DNA of 64,000 nucleotides. It comes from Micromonospora sp. R77. GTDB taxonomy: Bacteria; Actinomycetota; Actinomycetes; Mycobacteriales; Micromonosporaceae. A model generated the notes under the pieces. It was not told the DNA's origin, searched no databases, and was given only the letters and a program-made list of their open reading frames with translations. The position numbers were made by a program, and so were the translations under genes. Shown here in pieces: positions 29,799-38,145 of this stretch. Positions within the stretch are counted from its first letter, which is position 1, and each line of letters opens with the position of its first letter. Location of the stretch: assembly GCF_022747945.1 (NCBI RefSeq), contig NZ_JALDST010000001.1:6138001-6202000 (forward strand), given 5' to 3'.

Positions 29799-29943
29799 CT
29801 TGCCTGCTGATCGGCTGCCCCCGTCCCCCGGGTGATTCCGTAGGGCCAACGCCCGGCCGCCCGCCGCTGTACGAAGATTCCTCGATCTCCGCGTTGGCGC
29901 ACGGCCGGGGCCTGAATGGCCATTGGAGCCGCTGTTCGGCGGG

Positions 29944-30339
29944 CTACAGGTTGTTGATTCGGGCCAGCAGTTCTGCCTCGGTCAGGTTTTCCAGGACCGC
30001 GTCCTGCTTGCGGCCCAGGACCGCCAGCAGCTTCTCCTTCTCCAGCTTCTTGGCCGCTGCCGCCTTCGCCGCCTGGTCCTCGGCGAGGCGGACGGCGATG
30101 ACGTGCTTGACGACCTCCAGCTTGGTCTCCAAGGTTGCCTTGGCCGGGTTGGCTTCGGTGGCCACGAACGACTCGGTGTCGACGGCCTTGAGTTCGGCGT
30201 TGACCGCCTTGGCCACATCATCGAGGCTGAAGCCGGACTTGGCGGTCAGCGGAAGCTCCCACAGTTGTTCCGTGGTCAGCAGTCCCTTGGCCGACGGATA
30301 GCGGAACTTCTCCCGGGTGGCCTTCTCGAAAATGGTCAC
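29944..30339 (-). CDS. Small Ala/Lys/Glu-rich helical protein, partner of the DUF2135-type gene
   Basis: The 131-aa protein starts MTIFEKATREKFRYPSAKG. Its middle is a long Ala/Lys/Glu-rich helix (RLAEDQAAKAAAAKKLEKEK) likely to form a coiled coil, and it ends TEAELLARINNL. I recognise it only as resembling proteins found beside phage-like genes. The GTG at 30339 with GAGAGG upstream is preferred; it follows the stop of the 669-aa gene by 32 bp on the same strand, so the two form an operon and may act as a pair. Confidence 0.65.
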   Translation of the reverse strand: MTIFEKATREKFRYPSAKGLLTTEQLWELPLTAKSGFSLDDVAKAVNAELKAVDTESFVATEANPAKATLETKLEVVKHVIAVRLAEDQAAKAAAAKKLEKEKLLAVLGRKQDAVLENLTEAELLARINNL

Positions 30340-30371
30340 GGTGGCCTCTCTGGGGTATCTGGGTGGGGAGA

Positions 30372-32381
30372 TCAGAACTGGATGTTGATGAGGCGGCGCC
30401 GGCCGCCGGTCATGGTCACCTTGGCGACCACAGAGCTGCGGACGGTGGAGCTGAAGCCGAGGCCGGAAAGCTGGTCCGGAGTCGGTTCGCACTTGGTGCG
30501 GTCGCCGAGTACCTCGAACACCTTGCGGTGCGGTTGCAGGTCGCTGCGGAGGAACTCGTTGTAGATCCCCCGCGTCGGCTGGTCGTTCACGCACCCCGTC
30601 AGGATGAAGAAGTAGTGCCGGTTGCCGACCTCGTTGTCGTCGAAGTAGTTCGGCGAGTACATGATGGTGGACACCGGTACGAACTGTTCGGTGGTGATGC
30701 CCCACAACTCCTTGCCCGCACTGCCCGTCTGCACGTCTTTGCCCGGCCGGAAAGCTGTGATCACACCGCCGGTGACCGTCATCCGGCCCACTTCGACGGT
30801 CTCCTTGTGGCCGACCGCGCGCTCGTGGCGGTAATTCTCGATCTTCCCGTTGCTCTCGGTCTCGATCACGAAGCCGCCCTGGGTGCTGTCCCGCTTGCGG
30901 TACTGGTTGACCTCGATCCGGTACTCACCGTCGGGGACACGGTCGGTCCACGTGACGTTCTCCACCGGCTCGCGGGAGAGCGCCCCGCCGGCGTTCATGT
31001 CGACGTCCAGCTTGTTGCGCTTCTCCTGGTACCAGATGTGGTCACCGTTGGGTTCGTACACGTGCAGGTCGAGGTCGTCGTGGTTGAACCACGACAAGCT
31101 CACCCGCAGCTTGCCGGTGACGTTGCCGCCGGCCCGCTTGACCTTCTCCCTGATCGAGTCGGTGACGTTGCCGCCGTACGACCAGGCGAAGTCGTTGTCC
31201 CACTTGAACAACCGCGGAGCAGTAGGGTGCCGGCCGGTGGTGAGGCTGACGAGGTGCGGCTCGTAGGAGTTGGCAACCCACAGGTCGATGGCGGCGGCTG
31301 CCGGCAGGACGTCCTTCATGAAGGAGACCACGCCGATCTCCTCCGGCTCGGCGTCGCGAAGGAGCGCACCTGACGACCGAGGGGTGGCCGCCTGCATGAG
31401 CAGTCCTTCGATGCCGTCCTTCATCCGTGCCTGGGTGTCGTTGTTGACCCACAGCACGTTGGTGACCGACACGTCGGACAGCCGGGCGAACCGTCGCTGC
31501 AACGACTCCTCGATGCCCAGCTCAGCAATGGTCTTCATGGCGGCCCTGACCATGGCCGGCGTGATCAACGCCGTGGGGCGCTGGTAATTCTGCGGCGCCA
31601 CCTTTGCCTCGAACGACCGGACCGCCTGCTCCAGGTCGACGCCCTCGGAGAGATCCTGGACGAGGGTGCCGATCACCGTGTTGCGGAACCGGGCCGCCGG
31701 GTTCATGGCGTTGGCGAAGACGAAGGCACGTCGGTCGGCGGCCTGCGTCCACCGGCTCTGCAGCGAGCGGAACTCGGTCACCGCCCGGCGATGCTCCGTG
31801 CCACGGTAGAGGGCGTTGTCGTCGACGAGGTCGACTACGGTGTCCAGAGCGTGCCGGGTCAGCTCGGCCAGGCCACGTTCGAAGACCTGCACTGCGGCGT
31901 TGAAGGAACCCTGCGCCGCGCCGACGTCCTCTGTGCGATGCCGCTCCGCCACCCGACCGTGCAGGTGGTGCCACACCTCAACCTGGCCGTCGCGCAGCGT
32001 TCGCGTGGTCTTCGTTCCGTACTGCGGCTGAGCGGACCGGAAGATGGTGGACAACGGCAGCGACAGAACGAACTCGTCCAGAGCGGCGGCGACGACGGAG
32101 AAGACCGGGTCGGATGCCGACACCCCGGACCAGACGGTACGGACCCGCCCGTCGTGGATCTCGACGACGTTGCCGAAGTGCTTGATGAAACCGCGGCAGG
32201 TCGAGCAGTCGTACTCGGATCGCTCACGGAACCGCAGATTGATGCCGGCGGGGAAGGAATCGAGAAAGGTGAGCCAGAGCGAGTCCCGGTCGAGACCGTC
32301 GCCGACGACGTACAGCTCACCCCTGGACATGGTGGACAGACATGACGTCACGTCCGTCGCGAACTGCTCGAAATCGCCCAC
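30372..32381 (-). CDS. Large phage-like protein with a DUF2135/YfaP-type domain
   Basis: The 669-aa cytoplasmic protein has no signal or membrane segment. The N-terminal part contains a CSTC motif (YDCSTCRGFIKHFG, about residue 57). About residues 420-500 form a DUF2135/YfaP-type beta domain: LRVSLSWFNHDDLDLHVYEP, an acidic LDVDMNAGG, then WTDRVPDGEYRIEVNQYRK. Such domains occur in E. coli YfaP, von Willebrand-type proteins and large phage proteins. The GTG at 32381 has GGGGGA upstream. It is operonic with the 131-aa helical protein and adjacent to the NADAR gene. Function is unknown; a phage-derived or conflict-system role is plausible from context only. Confidence 0.65.
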   Translation of the reverse strand: MGDFEQFATDVTSCLSTMSRGELYVVGDGLDRDSLWLTFLDSFPAGINLRFRERSEYDCSTCRGFIKHFGNVVEIHDGRVRTVWSGVSASDPVFSVVAAALDEFVLSLPLSTIFRSAQPQYGTKTTRTLRDGQVEVWHHLHGRVAERHRTEDVGAAQGSFNAAVQVFERGLAELTRHALDTVVDLVDDNALYRGTEHRRAVTEFRSLQSRWTQAADRRAFVFANAMNPAARFRNTVIGTLVQDLSEGVDLEQAVRSFEAKVAPQNYQRPTALITPAMVRAAMKTIAELGIEESLQRRFARLSDVSVTNVLWVNNDTQARMKDGIEGLLMQAATPRSSGALLRDAEPEEIGVVSFMKDVLPAAAAIDLWVANSYEPHLVSLTTGRHPTAPRLFKWDNDFAWSYGGNVTDSIREKVKRAGGNVTGKLRVSLSWFNHDDLDLHVYEPNGDHIWYQEKRNKLDVDMNAGGALSREPVENVTWTDRVPDGEYRIEVNQYRKRDSTQGGFVIETESNGKIENYRHERAVGHKETVEVGRMTVTGGVITAFRPGKDVQTGSAGKELWGITTEQFVPVSTIMYSPNYFDDNEVGNRHYFFILTGCVNDQPTRGIYNEFLRSDLQPHRKVFEVLGDRTKCEPTPDQLSGLGFSSTVRSSVVAKVTMTGGRRRLINIQF

Positions 32382-32734
32382 CGTTCCATCCCCCTTGAAT
32401 CGCCGGTGATCTTACGGAGCGAACGCCAACCGGAGAAACACGTTTCCGGCTGCTCGCACGGTCACAAACGGGCACCGGTGGCCGGCGGTCAGTCGACCGA
32501 AGCACGTACTGCGGTAGGGTGCCGCGCCGGCGGTCACCAATTTCCCCAGTTGGCCGGTGGCGCCGATGAGAACATCCCGGCTCACGCTGTGGAGGCCTTC
32601 CCCGGCACCGGCAGGCCTGGGTGGCCCTCAACCTCAGCGACCGGTGGCATGGTGGTCAGGTCGAGCTGGTCCACGGCCGCGCCGGTCAGCCTGGTCACCG
32701 TGTCGGCAGGCGTCAACCCACGATGGGCTCAGTG
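32382..32734. other. Gap with no convincing gene (353 bp)
   Basis: This lies between the leftward 669-aa gene and the leftward NADAR gene. A short stretch on the plus strand around 32611-32680 could be read as WVALNLSDRWHGGQVELV, which looks protein-like but has no start or family match. The promoter for the phage-like pair should lie near 32382-32450. Nothing else is visible. Confidence 0.4.
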
Positions 32735-33202
32735 CTACCGCCGCTGGCGGCGGCCCTGGGTGAGGTCGGCGCGTAGCTGGGTGCGGGTGCGCATCAAGAT
32801 TCGTCCGAGCATGTTCTTGCCGGTGCCACTCCGGCCGCGTCCCCAGTAGTGGTCAGTGCTGGTGTCCTCGACGATCTCCTCGTCGCCGGTGTCCAACAGG
32901 ACGGCGCGGATGTCGTCATGGGCGCTGAACTTGGCCGTCACGGCCCGGCGCATCACGTCGTCTTTGACCCGTTCCCAGTCGCGGCGCAGCGGCCGGGACC
33001 GGTCGCGGCCCAGCTCGGCGGCCCGCAACGGGGTCGCCGTCCGCCGGATGAGTTCGGCGTGGCGGGTACCGGGGAACTTCTGGGCCTGGAAATAGTGCTC
33101 GGAGGTCGTCCACCAGTGGCCGTCGAGGTCGAAGCCGTGGCCCGAGAAGTTGGAGAAGCAGCCGTACGGAACCTCGTCGGCACCGTAGAAGTAGATCGTC
33201 AT
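32735..33202 (-). CDS. NADAR-family protein (YbiA-like N-glycosidase)
   Basis: The 155-aa protein has the NADAR (DUF1768) signature: MTIYFYGADEVPYGCFSNFS, then LDGHWWTTSEHYFQAQKF, KDDVMRRAVTAKFSAHDDIR, and the C-terminal YWGRGRSGTGKNMLGRILM. Characterised NADAR proteins are N-glycosidases; some remove ADP-ribose from guanine in DNA as antidote to DarT-like toxins, others hydrolyse riboflavin intermediates. No DarT gene is next to it, so it is an orphan of the repair or defence kind. The ATG at 33202 is chosen because family homology begins there. It sits in an accessory stretch next to the phage-like pair. Confidence 0.88.
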   Translation of the reverse strand: MTIYFYGADEVPYGCFSNFSGHGFDLDGHWWTTSEHYFQAQKFPGTRHAELIRRTATPLRAAELGRDRSRPLRRDWERVKDDVMRRAVTAKFSAHDDIRAVLLDTGDEEIVEDTSTDHYWGRGRSGTGKNMLGRILMRTRTQLRADLTQGRRQRR

Positions 33203-33787
33203 CTGGGCCTCGGAGCGGGGGTCGGGGAACCGCACCGTGTCACAGGCGACGCCAGGCGGCAACCCAGATCGCTGGCCACCGTCCGGATCAGCCGGTGACC
33301 GCGCGCCAGGTCCGTCTTCGCTACCTTCGGTGACGGCCGTGGCAGGCGTAGGTCGGGTCAGTTGGCCGATACTCCAGGGCGGAGCCCTCCCGGTGAAGGT
33401 AGCGAGAAGGCAGCGGGAGCTCTGCTGCGAGCCGGGTCCGCACGTCAACCGATGACCCTCCGTCCGTGGCCCCCGACACGGTTCGTTCTCGATACGGTTC
33501 GCCCAAGTGGGACACGTCCTCGCCGACAACAACGGCACGTCGAACGACTGTTGCTGGCCGGGCGTGACCAGGTGATGCGGGAGGGCATGCGGGATCGCGC
33601 GGGAGGAGGGCGCCTTGCCGTCGGTAGTTCTGGCGCCGCACGCTGAAGAGCTGGATCAGCAGCTCCAGTCGCCCCATCGCCAAATCTTCCACGTGGCCTT
33701 CGGGCGACCGTGGTACTCGCAGCCCACGCTGCCGCCTGTGCTTCCTGTACCGCCTGTGCCTATAGCTGTCGGCTCCGCCTGAAAACT
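33203..33787. other. Gap with no convincing gene, left flank of the ISL3 insertion
   Basis: The 585-bp stretch lies between the NADAR start and the left end of the insertion sequence. Several frames are open, but none has natural composition, a family motif and a ribosome binding site. It may hold the NADAR promoter and the displaced remains of whatever the IS entered. No transfer RNA or repeat array is seen. Confidence 0.4.
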
Positions 33788-33809
33788 GGCTCTGGCGCAG
33801 ATTCTGTGA
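33788..33809. repeat. Left terminal inverted repeat of the ISL3 element
   Basis: It begins GGCTCTGGCGCAGATTCTGT and matches the reverse complement of 35431-35452 with about four mismatches. Confidence 0.8.
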
Positions 33810-33826
33810 TTGATCTTGATGGCGGC

Positions 33827-35407
33827 TCACGAGTTGGTCAGGACGCGTTTGCGGAGGAGGTCGAGGTTCGCCCGGCCATACATCTGTCGCTTGATCGTCT
33901 TGATGCGGTTGACCTGGCCCTCGACCGGACCTGAACTCCATGGCTGGGCGAGGCCGGCGACGACGGCGTCGCGGTCGCTGACAAGACCGGCGGCGAAGCC
34001 GCGGATCTCGGGGTATCCGGCGCGGCGGGCGCGGTTGATCCAAGCGTCGAGGTGCTGCCCGGTGCCTTGGTGGCGGACCAGGGCGGCAAACCCGCGGGCG
34101 AGGTCGGCGACGGTGTCGAGGTCCGGGCAGCGGCGGCGGGCGTCGGCGAGAGCGGCGTGTTCGTCGTCGGTGAGTTTGTGGCCGGGTCGCATGATCCAGG
34201 CGGTGATCCGCCGGGCCGACGGCACCCGGACTGCGGTCGCAGGGGCGGGTCGGTTGCGGTTGATGGTGAGCCAGTCGCGCAGCACCCGCAGGCTGCCGTG
34301 GTAGCCGCGGGCCAGGATCTCGGCGTGCAGGTCAGCGGTCTGATGGACGCCGTCGGTGAGGCGTTGCTGCAGGTAGGAGTGGAACGGGGCGAGGACGCTG
34401 GGTCTGCTGCTGGCGTTCGGGCCGATCAACGCCTCGGCGGTGGAGGCGTGGGCGTACTTGCGGGCGGTTCTGACGTTCATGTCGAGGCGGCGGGCGGTCG
34501 CGCTGATCGACAGCCCCTCGGCTCGCAGAGCGTGCACGGCCGCGTGGCGTTGGCGCGTGTTCGCCGCCCGACGCCCCGTCTCGCCCGGCTCGTCGGCCGG
34601 CGCGGCCAGGGCAGATGTTGGTTCGGTGTGGGTGCGTAGGCATCGGCGGTGCCCGCGGATGACTTTCTCGACGGTGTCGCTGAGGTTCTTTAGCAGGTGC
34701 CACCGGTCGGCGACCTGGATCGCATCAGGTGCTCCCTTGCGGGCGCCGTCTGCGTAGCTGCCGCCTCGATCGCGGCAGATGATCTGAACACCGGGATGTT
34801 CGTGCAGCCAGGCGGCGAGGGTGTCGGCGGTGCGGTCGGGCAGGACGTCGATCGGTCGGCGGGTGTGCATGTCGAGCAGCACGGTCGCATAGCGGTGCCC
34901 ACGACGGCGGGCGAAGTCGTCCACGCCCAGCACCGTCGGTGTCACCGGCGGCGGGTCGGGCATCCGGCGGATCATCCGGATCAACGTTGACCGGGAGACC
35001 GACACCGCCAACCGATGCGCCAGCCTGCTGCCCGGGCGACCGCCCAACGCCACCGCGACGGCCTCCAGGTCACCGGCCGCCACGACGGTGTGACGGGCAT
35101 GCCGACGAGTCAGCCCGGGCACCTGCTCAACGAACGTCCGCCGCCCGCATTCGCCGTTCACGCAGGTGAATCGGCGGACCGTCAACGCGACCAGCACCTC
35201 GTGACCACCCAACCTGACATCCGCCAGCCTCCGCACATAGCGGCCATGCACAGTGGTCGACCAGGTGCTGCAGGTGCCACACCGCGCCCGCACAGTCTGT
35301 GTCGCCGCATCGATCCTGACCCCGACACCCCGGACCACCACCGCGTCCAACCGCAGGCCCGTCAGGTGCGGCAGCAACGCCGGAATGATCTCCATCCCGG
35401 CACCCAA
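33827..35407 (-). CDS. ISL3-family transposase
   Basis: The 526-aa protein starts with MEIIPALLPHLTGLRLDAVV. A zinc-binding CGTCSTWS...CVNGECGRR region follows, then the helix-turn-helix, and the DDE catalytic domain opening with TVLGVDDFARRRGHRYATVL (first Asp). A second Asp lies in IICRDRGGSYADG and the closing Glu in WSSGPVEGQVNRIKTIKRQM near the C-terminus. Length and all three acidic residues are those of a full ISL3 transposase, so it may be active. The N-terminal 'MGAG' extension upstream of MEII may not be translated. It fills the element between the two inverted repeats. Confidence 0.93.
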   Translation of the reverse strand: MGAGMEIIPALLPHLTGLRLDAVVVRGVGVRIDAATQTVRARCGTCSTWSTTVHGRYVRRLADVRLGGHEVLVALTVRRFTCVNGECGRRTFVEQVPGLTRRHARHTVVAAGDLEAVAVALGGRPGSRLAHRLAVSVSRSTLIRMIRRMPDPPPVTPTVLGVDDFARRRGHRYATVLLDMHTRRPIDVLPDRTADTLAAWLHEHPGVQIICRDRGGSYADGARKGAPDAIQVADRWHLLKNLSDTVEKVIRGHRRCLRTHTEPTSALAAPADEPGETGRRAANTRQRHAAVHALRAEGLSISATARRLDMNVRTARKYAHASTAEALIGPNASSRPSVLAPFHSYLQQRLTDGVHQTADLHAEILARGYHGSLRVLRDWLTINRNRPAPATAVRVPSARRITAWIMRPGHKLTDDEHAALADARRRCPDLDTVADLARGFAALVRHQGTGQHLDAWINRARRAGYPEIRGFAAGLVSDRDAVVAGLAQPWSSGPVEGQVNRIKTIKRQMYGRANLDLLRKRVLTNS

Positions 35408-35430
35408 CCCGAACTACCGACGAGCGCGAC

Positions 35431-35452
35431 TCACAAAATGTGTGCCAGAGCC
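35431..35452. repeat. Right terminal inverted repeat, also coding for the lipoprotein tail
   Basis: The 22-bp repeat ends the IS. Read on the minus strand it supplies the last residues (ALAHIL) and the TGA stop of the adjacent lipoprotein gene. Confidence 0.8.
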
Positions 35453-36162
35453 CCGTTTGAGGCGGCGTTGACAATAGCGCCTGACTGGTTTTCCCATGGC
35501 TGCTGTACGTAGCAGAGGCCCGTCTTGCCGGAGCCTGGCTTCCCGTTCGGTGGCTCCCCGATCGCCTCGGTGAGGTTGTTCGATGCGTAGAAGTGGGCGT
35601 CGCCGGCATCATCTGGTCCGAGTAGCGAGCTGTTCCACTCTTCTTCGTAGCTTTCTCGCGCCTTGCCAACCAGGTCATAGGCGTGCCACATGTCGACATT
35701 GACAGGATTCGCGTCTGCGCCATCTGGCGCAGCCAGCGCTGCCTCGTTGTAACTGGAGTGCGGCAGCGACACGAGCGCGTCGGCGATCGCCTGCCCAGGA
35801 TCGAATGCTTCAACCTCAGCCCACAGGGCGTCTGCCTGCGCCTCTCGCTTGCTGTTGTCGAGCGCGACGCCGTTCTTGTACTGGGTCCTGCGGAGGTCCG
35901 AGATTCTGTCGCCCTGAGCCGCAAGGTGGATGAACGTCTTGGCGTAGGTGGTGCACCACGTGGCCGGCGTCATCTTGCGTCCTGGCGGCAAGGTGAGCGC
36001 CGTGGGTGCAGGTTCCGGGTCCGGGGTGGTCGATAGGGCTTCCGCCGATCGTGTGAGCGCCGGTGTAGGAGCTGTCACGGGCTTGGTGGCCCCTTGGCCG
36101 CATCCAAGAGCCACGACTACTGCCGCGGTGGCTCCGAGCCAGGTTACGGGTTTCTTGCTCAC
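35431..36162 (-). CDS. Putative lipoprotein, 3' end replaced by the IS
   Basis: The 243-aa protein starts at the GTG at 36162 behind AAGGAG (36168-36173). An N-terminal membrane segment with a possible lipobox (AVVVALGC, Cys about residue 21) is followed by a Pro/Thr-rich linker and a folded domain with paired Cys (TWCTTYAKTFIHLAAQGDRI, later TGLCYV). The last residues and the stop codon come from the IS inverted repeat, so the original C-terminus is lost, though most of the domain remains. I do not recognise the family. The neighbouring DUF732-type lipoprotein is on the same strand, suggesting an envelope-protein locus. Confidence 0.65.
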   Translation of the reverse strand: MSKKPVTWLGATAAVVVALGCGQGATKPVTAPTPALTRSAEALSTTPDPEPAPTALTLPPGRKMTPATWCTTYAKTFIHLAAQGDRISDLRRTQYKNGVALDNSKREAQADALWAEVEAFDPGQAIADALVSLPHSSYNEAALAAPDGADANPVNVDMWHAYDLVGKARESYEEEWNSSLLGPDDAGDAHFYASNNLTEAIGEPPNGKPGSGKTGLCYVQQPWENQSGAIVNAASNGALAHIL

Positions 36163-36235
36163 AGATTCTCCTTGCAACAGCGTCCCTCAGGCTGCGGTTG
36201 GACCGCTGGCTGCGGGATGCCAGGGGCTTCGCGGA

Positions 36236-36601
36236 TCAGCAGATGTTGGCCTTCGCCAACGCCACTACCTTCGCCGCCTGGGTGCTGTTGATGGTGGCGT
36301 CGCCGCCCGACAGTCGTTCCGCCGCTCGATCGGCGAGCTGCTTGTCGTTGAACTCGCCGCCCTTGACGTCCAGGCAGATGTTTTGCGCCCGGCGGATCGC
36401 CCGCTCCTCGTTGGTCACCAGGCCTTTATCAATCTTCTTGAGGCCCGCTAGGTAGTTCTTCTCCTTGGCGGTGAAGTCGGCCTGGGCAGGGGCGGCCGCG
36501 CTTGTAGTTGCAGGCGTGGCGTTGTCGGCGGACTTGGTGCCGCTGCACGCCGTGCTGGCCAGGACAAGGACAGCCGCGATTGTGATCATGGGTCGACGCA
36601 T
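36236..36601 (-). CDS. DUF732-like small lipoprotein
   Basis: The 121-aa protein has a lipoprotein signal (MITIAAVLVLASTACSG, lipobox with Cys about residue 18), a Thr/Ala-rich linker, then YLAGLKKIDKGLVTNEERAI, NICLDVKGGEF and a final Cys. This order (short domain, one internal Cys and a C-terminal Cys) matches the DUF732-like secreted proteins of Actinobacteria, whose function is unknown. The ATG at 36601 is preferred because it gives a standard signal peptide; longer upstream starts would bury it. Confidence 0.7.
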   Translation of the reverse strand: MRRPMITIAAVLVLASTACSGTKSADNATPATTSAAAPAQADFTAKEKNYLAGLKKIDKGLVTNEERAIRRAQNICLDVKGGEFNDKQLADRAAERLSGGDATINSTQAAKVVALAKANIC

Positions 36602-36845
36602 CGGCACATTCTGCGGTACGGGTTGCGTCGGGCGGTCCCGGGGATGGGCCAGCAGACAGTCGTGACAGTCCGTAACGGGTCGAGAGCTAGAAGCTGTGGT
36701 GACGTAATGCTCAGGAGGCTTCATATGCGTGCAAGCCACAACTGGTGCGGTCTACAACGGGGATCGGCGCCAGACGGGGCCGCCGCGGCTTGGGTCGGTA
36801 GCCGACGGTGGCTCTGGAAATGCAGGAACGCCGGTAGAGGTGTCG

Positions 36846-37985
36846 GTGAACCGCAGGAGGTCGATCGTCACGATCATCGGTACCACCCGGGCGCTTCGGT
36901 GTTGCTGCGGCGGAATCGCCGCCTGCGATGACGACAACAGCAAGGATCTGGCCGCCCTCTGCGGAGACCGCTACCGCCCCGATCTGTGGTCTGGTCGGGG
37001 CAGCCATGTCGCGGACACCGTGCACCAGGCCGTCATGCGAGCTGACGCCGGCGCGGCCCCCGCATCGTGTGTCCCACCACCCTTCCCTCGTACGCGGAGA
37101 CGCCGGCGCCGTGCTCCGGTCCGTTCGCGAACGCCACCGTCACCGTGCCGACCTGGGGCACCACCGACACCACCTGCATCACCGGCCGGGTGCGGATCGT
37201 TAACGGGCAGTACTACAGGGGGGCCGGGGACGCGGCCGGTGAACGTGCTGTCGTGGGTCACGGCGGACGTGGACGGCGACGGCAGGGACGCCTACGTGGC
37301 GCACCTGAAGTGTGGTGAGGGCACAGAGTCGCCGGCCGAGCAGGTGGTCGCTTTCCGGCGGTCGGGTGGGCAGTTGCTGCCGCTGGGCCGAGTGGTCGGG
37401 ACGCAGGACGGGCCGCCCATGCTGACCGCGATCGAGGCTCGCGCTGGCGGCCGGATCGTGGTGCAGGTTCTCGCCGAGGTGACCGACAGCAGCGCCCAGT
37501 TCGTTCCCCACCAGTGGCGCGTGTACGGCTGGCGGGGACACGGTTCCGGCAGGCAGCCGAGCCGACCTCGTTCTTCGCCGATCCGCCGGCAGCCGCGTTG
37601 TCCGTGCGGTCGAGTGCCTTGACCTTCCACCGCGCGAGCGGCGGGTACGCGGGTGAGCTGAACGTCACCATCCATAACGGCGGCACCTCGACGTGTCCCG
37701 CGCCGAGCTGGCGGTGTTCGTACCGGCTCAGGTGCGGCCGGCCGGCGACGGGTGGACCGGTTGCACGGTCGGCGCCGACGCCGAGGCGGTCGTGCTGCGG
37801 TGTATGGTGCGGGGCCTCGGGCGGGGGCGAGCCGGCAGCTCCACCTCGGGTTCGTCGCGCCGCCGATCCAGGGCCGCCCCGACGAGGCGATCGGGGCGGA
37901 CAGCCACGACCACTACCTCACGTTTGACCAGCGTCCGCCCTACGTCCTTGAGAAGCCTAGGGACGCGTTGGAGGCGTCATTAGCC
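36846..37985 (+). pseudogene. Multiply frameshifted secreted/lipoprotein gene
   Basis: Protein-like segments appear in order but in changing frames. A signal-like start at the GTG at 36846 (MNRRRSIVTIIG ... GIAACDDD) is followed by SGPFANATVTVPTWGTTDTT to about 37215. Then comes LSWVTADVDGDGRDAYVAHL and QVVAFRRSGGQLLPLGRVVG in the next frame to about 37540, FFADPPAAALSVRSSALTFH to about 37695, AELAVFVPAQVRPAGDGWTG to about 37820, and LHLGFVAPPIQGRPDEAIGA to about 37985. At least four or five indels are needed to join them, so this is a decayed gene, or badly read sequence. The family is unknown, and the Asp-rich VDGDGRD segment recalls FG-GAP-like repeats. Confidence 0.7.
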
Positions 37986-38145
37986 AGAGAAGTGAGTACC
38001 CATGGCTCAGGTTTCCAGGCCGACGTCCGCTCATGCCCGAATTGAGTGCCCTCGCAGGATCGGTCGACCGGACCTCCGGGTTCCAAAACTTTGGCCTGGT
38101 CGTTGAGCTGCGTAGAAGCGCGGCGGTCACGGACGCCTACAGGCA

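Larger units (their letters stand above)
33788..35452 (-). mobile_element. Complete ISL3-family insertion sequence
   Basis: The 1,665-bp element is bounded by imperfect 22-bp inverted repeats beginning GGCTCTGGC at both ends (33788-33809 and 35431-35452, about 18 of 22 matching) and carries one ISL3 transposase. Both ends are present, so it may be able to move. I could not see the 8-bp target duplication expected for this family (TGAAAACT on the left, CCGTTTGA on the right), which suggests rearrangement after insertion. Its right end has entered the 3' end of the neighbouring lipoprotein gene. Confidence 0.85.

Noticed and set aside
33321..33826. Leftward open frame of 240 aa crossing the left IS end
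   Set aside because: It spans the IS border, has shadow composition, and shows no start or family support.
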